64,000 nucleotides of DNA from Adiantum capillus-veneris (GCA_014529385.2 CM043953.1:94585342-94649341), one strand, 5' to 3'. Numbered from the stretch's first letter, positions 18,745 to 31,960 are shown. Made by a program: numbers and translations. Notes: generated by a model not told the origin, from the letters alone.

Positions 18745-19560
18745 TTAACAAAAGTGGTGAGATCTTCCCAAGAACACTAATGTTTTTTCAAAGTGGCACC
18801 CTTCAAGGATCGAGTTGTCTATTGGACCGGAATATGGTGTAGTAGGAGGTTCAAGGAAAGCAAGAGTAACATCTTGATTTCCCACATTATTGTCCATTTG
18901 CAACTGTCTTGTTTTATTGGATCCCATCCAACATAGTGTGTAGACTCCATTTAGAACGCATACCAACATGCTAAACGAGTTATCACAACAAAGATGTACC
19001 CAAAAGAGTACCTCTTTCACTTTTAATGAAAGTAACTTGCTGACAAAACTCATCAGTCAAGTTTAAGTACTTGACTTGTTATCTTCTCATATCAGAAACA
19101 ACCTCACCATAACCAATGGTCAAGGTTGAGAACCTGAATTATACTTAGAGAGACTAAACCTAGTCGCAAACTTGCTTTAACTTACAGTAAGAAAACTCCA
19201 ACTAGAGAAATAAATGCATACTAATTGGATTGCTTGGTGCTAACATATGCACTTTGCATATCCTTTAGCCCAAGATTACTCTTTGTAATCTGCCTATCCC
19301 CTTGGATACTGACACTACTGAGATGTGTTTCCCCACGATTTACAGACAGTCTTCCAAAATGACTGGTAAAATAGGGACCATTGTTCCTTACAACATTGCT
19401 GAGAAATCAACAATGTTATGAATAACCATCTTGATTAACTTGAAAGATCCACAAGCACCAAACCGAGCCATAACCTCTATTGGTGATTGGTAGATCCAAA
19501 GGTAATCCCATAGAGATACTGCACATAGAGTGCAAAATGCTTCATAAGCAATTAATGTGA
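18745..19560 (-). pseudogene. Integrase remnant of element 3
   Basis: Near 19420-19540 the minus strand gives SISMGLPLDLPITNRGYGSV, aligning with I-S-M-D-F-I-x-G-L-P of Ty3 integrase and with element 2 at 17380-17460. Near 19225-19300 the DNA parallels the element 2 segment GGATATGCTAAGAGTATATG with a few changes. The frame at 19053-18745 (DVTLAFLEPPTTPYSGPIDN) occupies the C-terminal position. No frame is continuous. The call rests on order and short similarities. Confidence 0.6.
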
Positions 19561-21298
19561 TGAATATGCATGCCGCTCCAAATCAACCTTTGCTAAACAC
19601 TAGGGCCCATAACACCTAGTGTGCATGCATTTAACAAAAACAGATCCGAACATGTATATCCATGATCATACTTGCCAATACTTATGACGAATGTGATGCT
19701 CCTAGCACACATGAAAAAGGAGTGTAAATAGTTCCTTGAAGAAACTGAATACTTGCTACTGCAATCATTTTGCAAGCCCTGTTGAAACGTTCAAACCATA
19801 ATAGAAGGTAAAACATAAGTCCTTTCTAGGTACAAACAATGAAAATTTTTCATTAACAACACATAGCCTTGCTATATACCTAAACAACCATCCGTTAATG
19901 TTGTTTAGTAACACTTGTAACCTTAACAAGTCGTTCTAAGTACCTGAAATTTTTTGGCCACTCCCGAGACGATGTGTTGAAAATGGTCTTAGAAATGGAT
20001 TTGACCAACACCGAGGGACTTTGTCGCGACACATAATTGGTAGGCGCCAATGTCAATCGTAGAGATTCATATTCTCCACATGTGGAATATGTCTCAACGA
20101 AGGATGTATGAAAAGAGAACATCCTTCAAGTACGAGATGTACTTGTGTGTGGAGGTAACTGCAAAAACTCTACGACACAAGTGAGAGGGACCCTCATTAT
20201 TCGTGCTCCACACTGGCTAAACCAAACTCCTTGAGTTCCTAGACCATGGTGTATCCCATGTGATAACATGTGCCAAATCAAACCCTACAAGTGGGCTATA
20301 ACTGCGTAATGCAAAAACTTATGGCTCGTACATGACCTTGTCATCTCTCTTAAGAGCAAAAATGGATGAAAACATTGAAGTTTATGCATCTTACTTGGAA
20401 AAGTAAACAAAAACATATGAAAAAGAAACAAAACCAAATCAAATGCATACCTGGAGTTTGAACATAGTGTTCACTTATCTGTAGTGAAAGGCACCTGCCG
20501 AAATTTCCCGCCTGTAAAGGCTCGGGAGCACTAATTTGAAAATTAATAAAATGCAAGTAGTATTGCACATGTAACCACGGGTGTTGCCTTTGCAATCCAA
20601 ACCCCTTGGTGAAAATCGACATTGTATAACCCCTTGGTTAATATCTACATTATCAAACCCCTTGGTCAGACTTTGCAAGGAAACTGCTCAACCAAGAACC
20701 AATAGTAATTGTAGTCAACTCTAGAAGTTCGAATTGTCCACTACCCCTTGGTAGTTTGTGGTCTGCTTTCCTTGAAAGTGCAAGTGTGAAAGTTCCAAGA
20801 ATTGACCATCAACACTTAATAAGTGATTTAGTAATCATGAGCTCGGTCTTACCCCAAAACTGTACTCATATAGACACTCTTAGTGCTTGAGATAAAATAG
20901 GAGATCCACTGAAGTCGGAAACGTATTCACAGCTGGATCTTTTTCAGAGCCAAAAATCCATAATCTTGGGTTTTTGTGAGCAGCCGTGCTGTCTAAAATG
21001 ATGGCTTCATCTATACACCTTGGTAGAGATCAGACCTTATGAATTTAAGAAGTTTAACTAAAATAATACTCTAAAAATCGCTAATGACAAGACTCTTGCT
21101 TGTTCATTAGAATCGATGGGTACTCAATTGAATAGGATTTTTCAATTTTGAAAGCAATCACTAATGGATTACAAACAGATGGCTCTTAGCCATTCCAAAC
21201 TAGGTGGCAATAGATGGCTCTTTATCCCTTCCTGTTACCCTATTGACATAGAAACATGTCAATAAAATCATGCCGAGTTTCACCTTTCCCGCATAGAA

Positions 21299-21302
<4 letters not shown>

Positions 21303-21361
<59 letters not shown>
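21303..21361. repeat. (GA)n microsatellite
   Basis: About 29 uninterrupted GA units. Frames of serine-leucine or arginine-glutamate here are artefacts. Confidence 0.98.
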
Positions 21362-21365
<4 letters not shown>

Positions 21366-21770
21366 CTAGGCTGAGGAAAACCCCTTATTTGCATGTGTTG
21401 TATGCCCCATGTATGTGCTCCAGTGCAAACCATGTCTGTGTCATAGCTTATCCTATAAGCATACAACCGTGTACTTGTATAACTTGCTCGTAGAGAGAGG
21501 GAACACAAGTCACTTCTTAACTCATCTACCTTGAATGTAAGCGTGATTGTATCAGGGTGACTATAAATACGGCACTTTGCCTGTGAACAAACATTAAAAA
21601 TGTTTTAAGATGTCAGTCACTTACCGTGTCCTTGACAGAGTAGTTAGTGTTAAAGCAGAAGCGTAAATAGTAATGAGATGGAATTATGTCAATCTCATTG
21701 GCATGCCATGCATGCACAAGTGTAAGCCCTTGGTGACATTGATGACCTTACAAATGAAGCCAATACCAGA

Positions 21771-23136
21771 GTGCCTTGCACAATCGGGCATGGATACATC
21801 ACAATTTGCCATGTCTTACGGAAATTGTGAGCTTATATGCGCACGTTGCCGAATGTCCAGAACTGTGTGCCAATGTCGTTGATTGGAAGTCAACGGCAAG
21901 ATCTTGGCACGGGTGAGAAGCCTTGCGTCTCATAAATGTTGTCAAAGCACTTTGCTTTGTACAATAGGCAGTCGTCGCCAACATAAAGTTAAAGTGTAGA
22001 AAGACAAGAAAACCTAAAATTGTCTAACCTAGTTGCCCTATTGTGGCGACTTGTCTTGAGTTTTCGAAGTAAAAACTCACGTAAATCTCGCTCATAGCCA
22101 TATTTGTTGCTCGAGTGAGAGAGCATATGTATATCGTAGACGCCCTCTTGTGATTTAAAAACCTGTAGACAACTTGGCAAGTTTCCCTAAGTTCGTATGC
22201 TATTAGCATATTCCAAACTTTGGAAACCGCTATGCCAAATGCTAAAGGGGAAGCCTTGCTTCACGTAAGTACTCATGGGGTTTTGGTGCTCATAGCTAAC
22301 AGATACTCTTGCCAAGTGACAATGGCATAGCAAAAAAAAGTCGACTCTGTCCAGCATTCACAAATAATCGACCTTGTTGAGTTGTACAATGTGTTGAAAA
22401 AAGAAAAATACTTGGAATAGAGATGTCTAATACCTGCTTGACTTGATTACATACACGGAGCCTTGCTCCATTGATGTCTTGATCATGTCGTTGTTTGATT
22501 GCTTTAATGACAAACAACTAGCCCAGAAGTCAAGCCCAAGAAACTTGCTTGATAGCTTCTTGGAATTGCAGTTAAGGGTCAGCCTTGCCGAGTACCTACG
22601 CCTCCTTCATCAAGGCTAGCAACAGGTCGTGCCATCGTCATGAGATTTTCAAGCACTACCATGCCATGACCTTTGCAATGCAGGGGAAGAATCCTTGCTT
22701 GTAGATGAAAGCATTTCTCACTCAAGCCTTGCTTGACTATGAGTGGTTATTGCACATCGTGTGGTAAAAAACAAAAATATCATGCTTTTGGTAATATTGC
22801 CAAGCATTGCTATATCTTAACACAAGCCGTGCTTGTCTCAAATGATGTGCCAACATATCATATATGCATAAGCTATATGTTTGTGCAATTCCAAAAATGA
22901 ACAAATGTTCTTGAGGAAAATAACAAGCAACAATGAAATATATTGCTTACCTCCTAAATGCCGTCGAGCAACTTGTCGTGTCGGCCATATGGCCTGTCCT
23001 TTCGCACATCTGTTAGAAGCCGTTCATCATACGTCGAGCTACTTCAATTTTCCCTCGATGACACCTTTGCTCGATGAGATTATGCTTCCATAGCTTTGCA
23101 TGATATGCAACATGCTTGCCTACATGCCCTTGCATG
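21771..23136. repeat. Cluster of short palindromes centred on GC-CTT-GC
   Basis: Eight short inverted repeats are found. GTGCCTTGCAC lies at 21771, GAGAAGCCTTGCGTCTC at 21915 (one mismatch) and CAAAGCACTTTGCTTTG at 21943. GAAGCCTTGCTTC lies at 22250, GGAGCCTTGCTCC at 22457 and TCAAGCCTTGCTTGA at 22722. ACAAGCCGTGCTTGT lies at 22822 and CATGCCCTTGCATG at 23123. The arms differ between copies but stay complementary. Confidence 0.55.
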
Positions 23137-23621
23137 ACACAATTATGGCGGTCTTGCATGCATGTGGTCTTATGCTCTGACTCTAGCTATTAATTTACTA
23201 TCTCTGCAAATCCAAAATTTTCTGCCATAATTGGAGCGTGCCCATTGTACCCCATGCCTTGGAAGGCCATGGTCAAAGTCTGGGTGAGTACTTTGGCTTC
23301 CCATGGTGGGAGGGGCCCCTTGGGCACCCTTGGGCGCCCACTCTTGTAAACCATATGAAAAGGAAAATGCAACGATGGCGGTTTTGTGCAGACGACGCAA
23401 AGAGGAAAAAACTCTCTCGTGCTTGGCATCACGGGCCGCGAATGGACTCCCTGTAGAAGCGAATGTTGACCCTCACCCCCCTGGCGTCGAATTTTGGAGC
23501 CACTCTTGCCAAGTCTAATGCAGGTCCACCATGGCTACTCCCGTGGCCTCCTCGGTCGTTCTTGCAAGGGAATCTACACACGACCGTGTTGCCGTCGTCG
23601 ACCCAGCCATGCAAATCTCAC

Positions 23622-23729
<108 letters not shown>

Positions 23730-23773
23730 CCATGCAACTCTCCTTCCCCTCCCCTCATGGTTGCTCTCCCTTG

Positions 23774-23785
23774 GCTCTGATACCA
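23774..23785 (-). other. Primer-binding site, tRNA-iMet type (element 3)
   Basis: The minus strand reads TGGTATCAGAGC, one base inside the 5' LTR that starts at 23787. Confidence 0.9.
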
Positions 23786-23786
23786 G

Positions 23787-23962
23787 TGAAAGGACAAAGG
23801 GTGGACTAGCATATGGTTCTCCTCCCAACCTCCCTACTTATAACCCTTCGCCCTTGCAAGTAGGACCCCTTAACTTATGCCTAGCCTTCGGCTCCTAGCT
23901 ACACTGAGCCATTTAGTCCCTGGCTCTTGGCCTACTGCCCTTGTACTACCATTGACCTGAGA
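23787..23962 (-). repeat. 5' LTR of element 3 (176 bp)
   Basis: Partner of 18534-18708. The outer end has CTGAGA where the other copy has CTGACA, a point change in the terminal CA. GTATC follows as the target duplication. Confidence 0.9.
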
Positions 23963-24540
23963 GTATCCACGTTGAAGTTATCCATATAATGCCCCAAATA
24001 ATAATTTTCCTCCTTCAGAAACTCACACTTGGATTCCTTGTCATATAAGTTGTTTTGCCATAACAACTCAAACACCTACTTTAGATGTTGTAAGTGCTCT
24101 TCCTTGGAAGCACCATAGACAAGAATGTTATCGAGAAAAACAACAACAAACTTGTCCAGATATGGTTTCACGACATTGTCCATAAGTGTCATGAAAGTAT
24201 CAGGGACATCGGTGAACCCAAAGGGCATAACCAAAAACTCATAGTATCCAAACATTGTTCAAAAAGCAGATTTGGATATATCAGTAAGCCTAATGCATAC
24301 TTAATGATACCTTGAGCGCAAATCTATCTTTGTAAAGATACGAGCATGGGTGAATTTATAGAATAACTCATCCACTCTAGGCAACGGATACTTGTTCTTA
24401 ACAATAATTGCATTCAAGCCACGGTAATCTATGCACATGCGCATACTATGTTTCTTCACCAACAAGATGGGACAGGCCCATGTTGAAGAATTGGGTTGTA
24501 TAAGCCCTCTAATGAGGTAGTCATCAAGCTAACATTCCAC
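23963..24540 (-). pseudogene. Ty3/Gypsy reverse transcriptase remnant (element 2)
   Basis: The minus strand reads GLIQPNSSTWACPILLVKKH, MRMCIDYRGLNAIIVKNKYP, LPRVDELFYKFTHARIFTKI, FLVMPFGFTDVPDTFMTLMD and FVVVFLDNILVYGASKEEHL. These are the standard fingers and palm motifs. The catalytic F-x-D-D box reads FLDN, so the second catalytic aspartate is lost, and several stops are present. Element 3 begins just after the connection-domain start. Confidence 0.9.
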
Positions 24541-25033
24541 TCAATAGCCATCAACACGTGTCGACATTAACCCTAGTGGAAAATCATCTGGATACACATC
24601 CTTGTAGAATTCTTTTAGCTTACTAGAAATATATGCTTGTTCTAGTGAGATAGAAGTAGCCAGAGATGCAAGAGAAGAGAGAGAAGAATGCGGCATTGAG
24701 GAGCTGTTATTTAAAACATTATCAACATTTGACAAAAAATGACCACATCGAGTAACAATGAACACAAAAAGAGTTTTTCTATTTCATCTTGAGAAGAGAG
24801 CTTCATAAACTTGGTTGTACAAATAAGTGTCAAGGAAGGAACATCCTTCTCTTCCAACAGTAGCATGTGTATGCCATTGGATTTGAACATCAAACTATTA
24901 TGCTCATAGATACATTTTAATGATGACCCTAACCCATATAACCACTCTCAAAGTATCACATTTGCCCAATCCATATTCTTGACCGAAAAATTCAAGGACA
25001 TATGATACCCTTGAATCTCCAGTAGTACATCCT

Positions 25034-25273
25034 TTACCTATGTATCCCACACCTTGGCATCATGGCATTAATCATCGCTACCTTGTGACAATGGCAACTA
25101 GGCGTCTGGGCCAAATTGAGCCATTTCACTAACTTATAGTTAATGAAATTGTGCGAAGCACCATTGTCTACCAAGACTCTCGCATTTGGACCTTGGATAA
25201 ACCCATGCATATGCACCAGCTCATGTTGGACCAAAGGTCGGCTACCATTTTGAGGCCATAATACAACACTCAT
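25034..25273 (-). pseudogene. Ty3/Gypsy protease remnant (element 2)
   Basis: The frame contains NARVLVDNGASHNFINYKLV, the Ty3 protease site (usual V-L-[IV]-D-S-G-A-S-H-N-F-I) with the catalytic aspartate kept and serine changed to asparagine. Upstream GFIQGPN and downstream LAQTPSCHCHKVAM fit the family. The rest, toward reverse transcriptase, is stop-broken. Confidence 0.85.
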
Positions 25274-26200
25274 GCACCGCTTTTATGTGTGCCTTTTTCA
25301 CATTGGAAGAGAGGAGGCACCAGTTGCACCATGTGCATCGCTTTCTCCTTACCTTGGGTGGCAAATTTTCCCTTGGGACAATCCATTTTGCGATGTTTAC
25401 TCCATAAACGTGGTAAACATAGTTTTTCCTTCTTCGCTTTCTCAAACTCTTCACTATGCAGATGGCCCCTAGGCCCCTTGGGCTTCTTGGACACATTAGA
25501 TGCAGCTACTATAAATTTTCTCTTATTATGTCCATGAGGTATTCGTGCATTTGCATATGCAGTGTCAGCCACATGAGTGTTATGCAATGCTTTTTCATAC
25601 GGACTGTCATGTATATGCGCTTGCACTATAGCTTCCTCAAGGGTCTTGGGGTCCTGGGTTTAACATGCTTCTTAAGCTTTGGTGTTAACCCATGGATGAA
25701 CCCACACACTTGTTGGAAGGTGTCTAGACCCTCCATCTTGAGAACCACATCACAATGGTGAGTTATACTCCAACAATATCTTATGCTTACACATAGAGCA
25801 CTTGTCCCAAGCATATCATTTCTTGTCTGCTTCATTTATGGACAAAAATTCCTTTATGGACACATCCTCAAAGACTACTCAATTATGTGGTATGATGCCC
25901 TTCTTCTTGAATGACATCCACAATTTGTAGGCCTTACCCTCTAGTGTTAGAGTTGTTTGCATTGCCTTGACTACATCTAGAGTGCATCTAAGATCGTGAA
26001 TACCATCCTTTTAGCTCAAGAATATATTGACAATATCTTTGTTGTGCTCCTTTTCCTCTCCTCAAAAAATTGACGCCTTGGTGTTTTTTAACAAGTCATC
26101 CACCTCTTTTTGAGAGAGAAGGTAAACCCCCTCCAAATTGGATCCTTGCTCCTATTGACCAGGTGTGCTCCCACCAGACATGGGGGTCACAAAAACCCTA
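25240..26200 (-). pseudogene. Ty3/Gypsy gag remnant (element 2)
   Basis: Pieces include FIHGLTPKLKKHVKPRTPRP, the F-x-x-G-L-x-P-x-x-x-x-x-V segment at the end of the capsid domain, then a basic linker and CLPRLWSKHRKMDCPK, a degenerate zinc knuckle lacking its second cysteine. Stop-broken capsid translation continues to about 26200. Frames at 25835-25626 and 25626-25270 are in different phases. It is the first coding region after the element 2 leader. Confidence 0.7.
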
Positions 26201-27527
<1,327 letters not shown>

Positions 27528-27539
27528 GCTTTGATACCA
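27528..27539 (-). other. Degenerate primer-binding site (element 2)
   Basis: The minus strand reads TGGTATCAAAGC, one change from the tRNA-iMet complement, one base inside the 5' LTR. Confidence 0.75.
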
Positions 27540-27540
27540 T

Positions 27541-27653
27541 TGTGAGACCAGGGAGTATATAGCCTGTCTCAACTCTTAGCCTCTTGCCCGTTATATAGGC
27601 AACCCTCGAGCTTGATTCAGACCACTTCTGGCCTCTTGGCCCTTGGCCTGACA
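27541..27653 (-). repeat. 5' LTR of element 2 (113 bp)
   Basis: Partner of 16310-16408, with TG...CA ends and a TATATAA box (minus strand) near 27592-27598. ACTTA follows at 27654. Confidence 0.9.
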
Positions 27654-27817
27654 ACTTAGGCTTGGGATCATCAAATATAAACTTCTTCTTGTGAACCTAT
27701 TTGCAAGGTAAGGAATGCTTTCCTTCTAGCAATTCAACCAACTCCCATCTCTCATTGTTGATAATTGAGTTACACTCTGATTGCATGGTCTAGTCCCACT
27801 TGACCTTCTCATCCTTT
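27654..27817 (-). pseudogene. Copia-A reverse transcriptase N-terminal remnant
   Basis: The minus strand reads KDEKVKWD, NERWELVELLEGKHSLPC and KKKFIFDDPKPK, the start of Copia reverse transcriptase (usual W-x-L-V-x-L-P-x-G-K-x-x-I-x-x-K-W-V-x-K-x-K). It lies between the ACTTA site of element 2 and the CCTTT site of Copia-B. Confidence 0.85.
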
Positions 27818-27997
27818 CGTTAGGGTTCAGACCGACTGGTCAACTACCCATCACTAATCACTAACCCTATTCTTTGGATATAATGAAGAATAAGAAGTAA
27901 TGAGATATTCTTCTCATCGAGAGCTCCACTATATCATGTCTCCTGCTACATTGCACCGCACCCTCGCACTCGTGCACACGCTCCCATAGTGCCATTA
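27818..27997 (+). repeat. 5' LTR of Copia-B (180 bp)
   Basis: Matches 33395-33565 over its length with a few indels. The terminal TG has become CG and the terminal CA has become TA. Confidence 0.85.
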
Positions 27998-27999
27998 GC

Positions 28000-28011
28000 T
28001 GGTATTAGAGC
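28000..28011 (+). other. Primer-binding site of Copia-B
   Basis: TGGTATTAGAGC, one change from the tRNA-iMet complement, two bases after the LTR. Confidence 0.8.
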
Positions 28012-28444
28012 TACGACGATTTCCCGATATGCTCCTAGCGTGTGCACCAATTTCAAAGGAAGCTAAATTTTGAGCCTTAATGTGCAGTGAATCTTTGAGC
28101 TCGACAGCCTGTAGATTGAACAAACAGTATTGCTAAAGCTCTGTTTGAAGTTGCTTGAAGTGGTGTGTGGAGACCTTTTGAGGCTTTACAAAGTATACCA
28201 CTGGCAATTTCAACAACTCTGTAACATTGAAGATTTGAGCTTATAGAAGTGCTAATTATTCAACAACGTTGCAAATTGAAACACCAGATAGCATGAAGGC
28301 AAGGAAATAAGCATTGTTGATAAACCTTTGTAGTATTGTTGAAGTCTACAAGTGGTAAGGTTGGTGGTTTTTGGAACCCTATAGCGCTACATGAAGCAAG
28401 GATATCGTGAGGAGAGTGTGCTCTTGGGTGTGTACAAGCAACAA

Positions 28445-28446
<2 letters not shown>

Positions 28447-28504
<58 letters not shown>

Positions 28505-28525
28505 ACATACACACACACACACACC
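28447..28525. repeat. (GT)n followed by (CA)n microsatellite
   Basis: About 28 GT units run directly into about nine CA units. The two tracts are complementary and could fold on each other in single-stranded form. Confidence 0.97.
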
Positions 28526-28785
28526 TTTGACAAGGAAGAAGAAGCGAGAGAAGAGAGAGGGAAGTCATCGGCCGTGGCCCCTCTTGGCATCGTACATAGA
28601 GAGGGTGTGTGCGGAGCAAGGCTCTACAAAACAAGCACACACACCGATTTTTAGCTTTTGACGTGGACCTTCTTTGGCATCTTCACAACATCGACATTTT
28701 TTGGCATTAACTTTGATAGCATTGGCATCAAAATCAACGAGCACTCTTGGCCATGTACTGGCATCTTACATGAGTGACGTTTCTT

Positions 28786-28787
<2 letters not shown>

Positions 28788-28811
<24 letters not shown>
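28788..28811. repeat. (CA)n microsatellite
   Basis: Twelve CA units within the Copia-B leader. Confidence 0.95.
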
Positions 28812-28816
<5 letters not shown>

Positions 28817-29849
28817 GAATATTAATGTATGCTCTATGTGGTTCAAAGATTGATTTTCTCTGATTTTCAGCATAGCCGTGTCGACTTACAGGTATAGTTG
28901 GAGGCAGGTTCATAGGGGGACATAGTCCTTGTTTCCTACATGTGTTTTGCATCTTTCTCTACAGTTTTCAGAGAGCTTGTTACTGCCATAGTCATTTTGG
29001 CACATGTATGGTATTTGTGTTTACATGCATAGCCTAGTTGGCTACGATCGACATATTCTTTCTCTAGTGGGAGCTTTAGTGTTGTTTCATGCATGTTAGC
29101 ACCTTGCAAGTGCTTGTGTTCTATTTAGAGAGGTTTTCGCTCCCCGTAGGGAGAGGTATCACTATAGATTGCTTGCACTCTTTTGGTGCCTGTTTGTGCA
29201 CAGATCCTACTATACTAGCAGAGATTACCATTACATGTATGTTGAGTTGTGGTTACTACCACTGTATGTCGCTGGTGGAGCCGATATGGCATGATCTTTT
29301 GGAAGTTAACGACCATTTTTGAGACTCGATCCAAAAGAGCCCTTTCTAAGACTGTGGCTAGTCATTGAGTCTGCATAACCTTTTGTGACGATCGTTGCGG
29401 GAGGTTTTTGAAGCTGAGCACTGGGAGGTAGGTTAACCAATGTGAGGTGGATTAGGTTTTTGAAGATCCCCATTTGTGGCCTCACCATAGGCTATGTATA
29501 GATGGGTATAGGCACTTTTGACACCAATGTGGTGGTCATCCATGCTCTGCCAGTGGTTTATGCTACCATCTTATGCTAGTACATGCTTTCAGAGCATTTG
29601 ATTCTGTTTATGCATCATTTTACATTTGTTTTGGGTTGAGATATCACTCCGAACAGAGGAGACTTTGCCAGATTTCTTCGGCAAGTCATCCATAACGCAT
29701 TCTTGGCACAGTAGATTGTTCACATAGTAATTTTGTTGTATATTGGTTTGAGGTTTATCTTCTGTTACAAGGCAAATTCTATTGAAATTTTCTCCCAATT
29801 TTTTTGCCATAAGTCTTTTTTCCATTTTCTCTTGAAATATGGCTATTAG

Positions 29850-30600
29850 TAGTGCTTTCAGACAAGGATGAGTACAACATTAATAAGTTTGATGGCACAA
29901 ACTTTGCAATGTGCGATGTGTTTATCAAGAAAGGTTTGATAGTGCCATTATGTTAGAGAAAAGAGAATGCATACACAGATGATCAGTGGGAAGATTTGAA
30001 TGAGCGTGCTATGGCGACCATTCGCTTGCACCTTGGTGAATCCATTTACTTCACAATAATGGATAAGACCAATGCTAAATACTTATGGGATGCCTTATGT
30101 GCAGCACGAGATGATAAAAGTTCCTCAAACAAGGTTTTTCTCATGAAGAAACTTATGCACAGCTCTCATTTGAATGAGTTCAACAATGTCTTTTCACAGC
30201 TTACTTCGAAAGGTCTTAACTTTGATGATGAGATGAAGGCCATCTTCTTGCTATGTTTGATGCAAGCATCATGGGATACGTTCAATATAGCCATAGGTAA
30301 CTCAGCTGTGATGGGAAGCTAGTGTTCAGTGACATTACTGGCATGTTGCTCACTGAGGAAATTAGCCGTCGGTCTCTTGATGCGAGTGGGCATGGTGATG
30401 CGTATATGGCTAGTGCCAGTCGTGACAAGACAAGGCAGCATGGTTGTAGTCGTGGTTGTTCTCAAGATTGCAAGAACAGTTGAAGCAAGATTCATGGAAG
30501 AGACATGAAGAATGTTGAATGTTATCACTGCCATAAAAAGGGAGACTTGAAGAAGGATTGCCATGCATTACATCGTGAAAAGGGCAAAGAAAAAGCAAAA
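29850..30600 (+). pseudogene. Copia-B gag remnant
   Basis: NINKFDGTNFAMCDVFIKKG opens a Copia Gag (usual F-x-G-x-N-[FY]-x-x-W). It continues through the 108-codon frame at 29996-30322 (DAKYLWDAL-type KYLWDALCAARDD, FLMKKLMHSSHLNEFNNVFS, SWDTFNIAIGN). A knuckle CYHCHKKGDLKKDC at 30514-30555 has aspartate where histidine should bind zinc. A stop in the first segment and a shift at about 30325 inactivate it. Confidence 0.85.
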
Positions 30601-30699
30601 TCTGACACAACTAAGAGCATTGTGAAGATAGAAGAACTTAATGTTGTTGAGTCCCAGGTGATGATACTATTCTTGATGTGTTGTTCCTTACCTCAGATT

Positions 30700-31140
30700 T
30701 GAGTCTCGATGCATGGTTAGCTCTTGACAAGTGTTATGCCCAAAATTGGATAGTGGACTTAGGTGCTAGCTTTCATGTGACTCCTCATAAGGAGTGGTTC
30801 TCCACATATACTGCTATACATGGTATATTGAAATTGGACAATTCTTATGAGATCAATATATGCGGTATTGGGGCCATAAAACTTTGTATGCGTGATGGCA
30901 CTGAGTTTATACTACAGAATGTACCCAAATTGACAAAGAGTTTGATGTCTGTGGGGTAGTTAGACAATTTGGGCTACAATACTATTTTTGCACATGGTTC
31001 TTGGATAATCAAGAAAGGAAACCTGGTCATGCCTAAAGTCCAGAAGTATCACTCATTGTATTCACTCTATGTCTCTTCAATGCAAGAGCATTATATTTGC
31101 TATCTATAGAGTTGTGGCATAGCCGGCTGCGACATATGAG
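30700..31140 (+). pseudogene. Copia-B protease and pre-integrase remnant
   Basis: NWIVDLGASFHVTPHKEWFS is the Copia protease site with D-L-G-A in place of D-S-G-A. It is followed by GIGAIKLCMRDGTEFILQNV and PKLTKSLMSVG. A stop then precedes LWHSRLRHMSQKGMKVL, the H-x-x-x-G-H-x-x-x-x-G-M zinc-binding start of integrase. Order and spacing are normal for Copia. Confidence 0.85.
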
Positions 31141-31960
31141 TCAGAAAGGAATGAAGGTGCTGTAGTGTTCTGGTTATATCTCCATGCTAGATTACTCTAA
31201 TTTTTCTTTATCATGAGCACTACACTTATGGAAAATAGACTAGGTTGACCTCAACGCATTTAGACAAGGTGTTAGGAAGCCCTCTAGATCTTGTTCATAA
31301 CGACTTATGCGGACCTATGCCTATTAAGTCTCTAGGGGGGCACTATATTTCCTAACATTCATAGATGCCTAGGAAGGTGTGGGTTTATCTCTTAAAGCAA
31401 AAGAGAAAAGTATTTAGAGTCTTTAAGAAGTTTTTAGCAATGGTAGAAACCAATTACATAGAAAGCTTAAAGCTTTGCAAACTGAAAATGGAGGCAAGTA
31501 CATCTCCTCTGAGTTCAAGGACTTCTGCATTAAACAAGGCATCTTTACACACTTTCTCATAACGGTCTGGCAGAAAGGATGAATAGGACTATCCAAGAAT
31601 GGGTCACTTCTATGTTGTGTACAACCACTATACCTCAGGAGTTTTGGGGTGAAGCTATTATGATAGTTTTTTACTTGATAAACTAGTCACCTAGTACACC
31701 ACTGAAGTATAAGATTTCATAGGAGATGTGGATGTGCAAATGGCTTAATTACAATATGTCACATGTATTTGGGTGTGAGGCATTCTCACATGTGCCAAAA
31801 GAACTTAGGCAAAAGGTGGATCCCAAATCATACAAGTACATCTTCATTGGATATGGTGTGGACAGAGAGATGGGATATTGTCTCCGACACCCGGAATCTA
31901 AGAAGGTTATACACATTTCATGCGACACTCAATGAGTCTAAGATGCATATATAGCCAGTG
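31141..31960 (+). pseudogene. Copia-B integrase remnant
   Basis: Stop-broken core pieces are seen (YFLTFIDA, then a region equivalent to the N-G-L-A-E-R box read as NGLAERMN across a shift near 31565-31585). The 31726-31935 frame reads VFGCEAFSHVPKELRQKVDP and YIFIGYGVDREMGYCLRHPE, the conserved C-terminal module of Copia integrases. The catalytic residues are not all present in one frame. Confidence 0.85.

Larger units (their letters stand above)
19600..23600 (-). other. Unidentified interior of element 3
   Basis: About 4 kb lies where gag, protease and reverse transcriptase should be, but no frame exceeds about 100 codons and none shows the expected motifs. It holds a GA microsatellite (21303-21361), four ACCCCTTGGT boxes (about 20602-20750) and a set of short palindromes with a GC-CTT-GC centre (21771-23136). 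It may be extremely decayed pol, a non-autonomous interior or foreign sequence. Confidence 0.6.
28012..29849 (+). other. Long leader of Copia-B (non-coding)
   Basis: About 1.8 kb without a supported gene. It holds a GT tract (28447-28502), the following CA tract and another CA tract at 28788-28811. Short frames here show no known domain. Confidence 0.7.

Noticed and set aside
28260-28661. Cysteine-valine or threonine-histidine repeat proteins
   Set aside because: Produced by the GT/CA microsatellite in the Copia-B leader.
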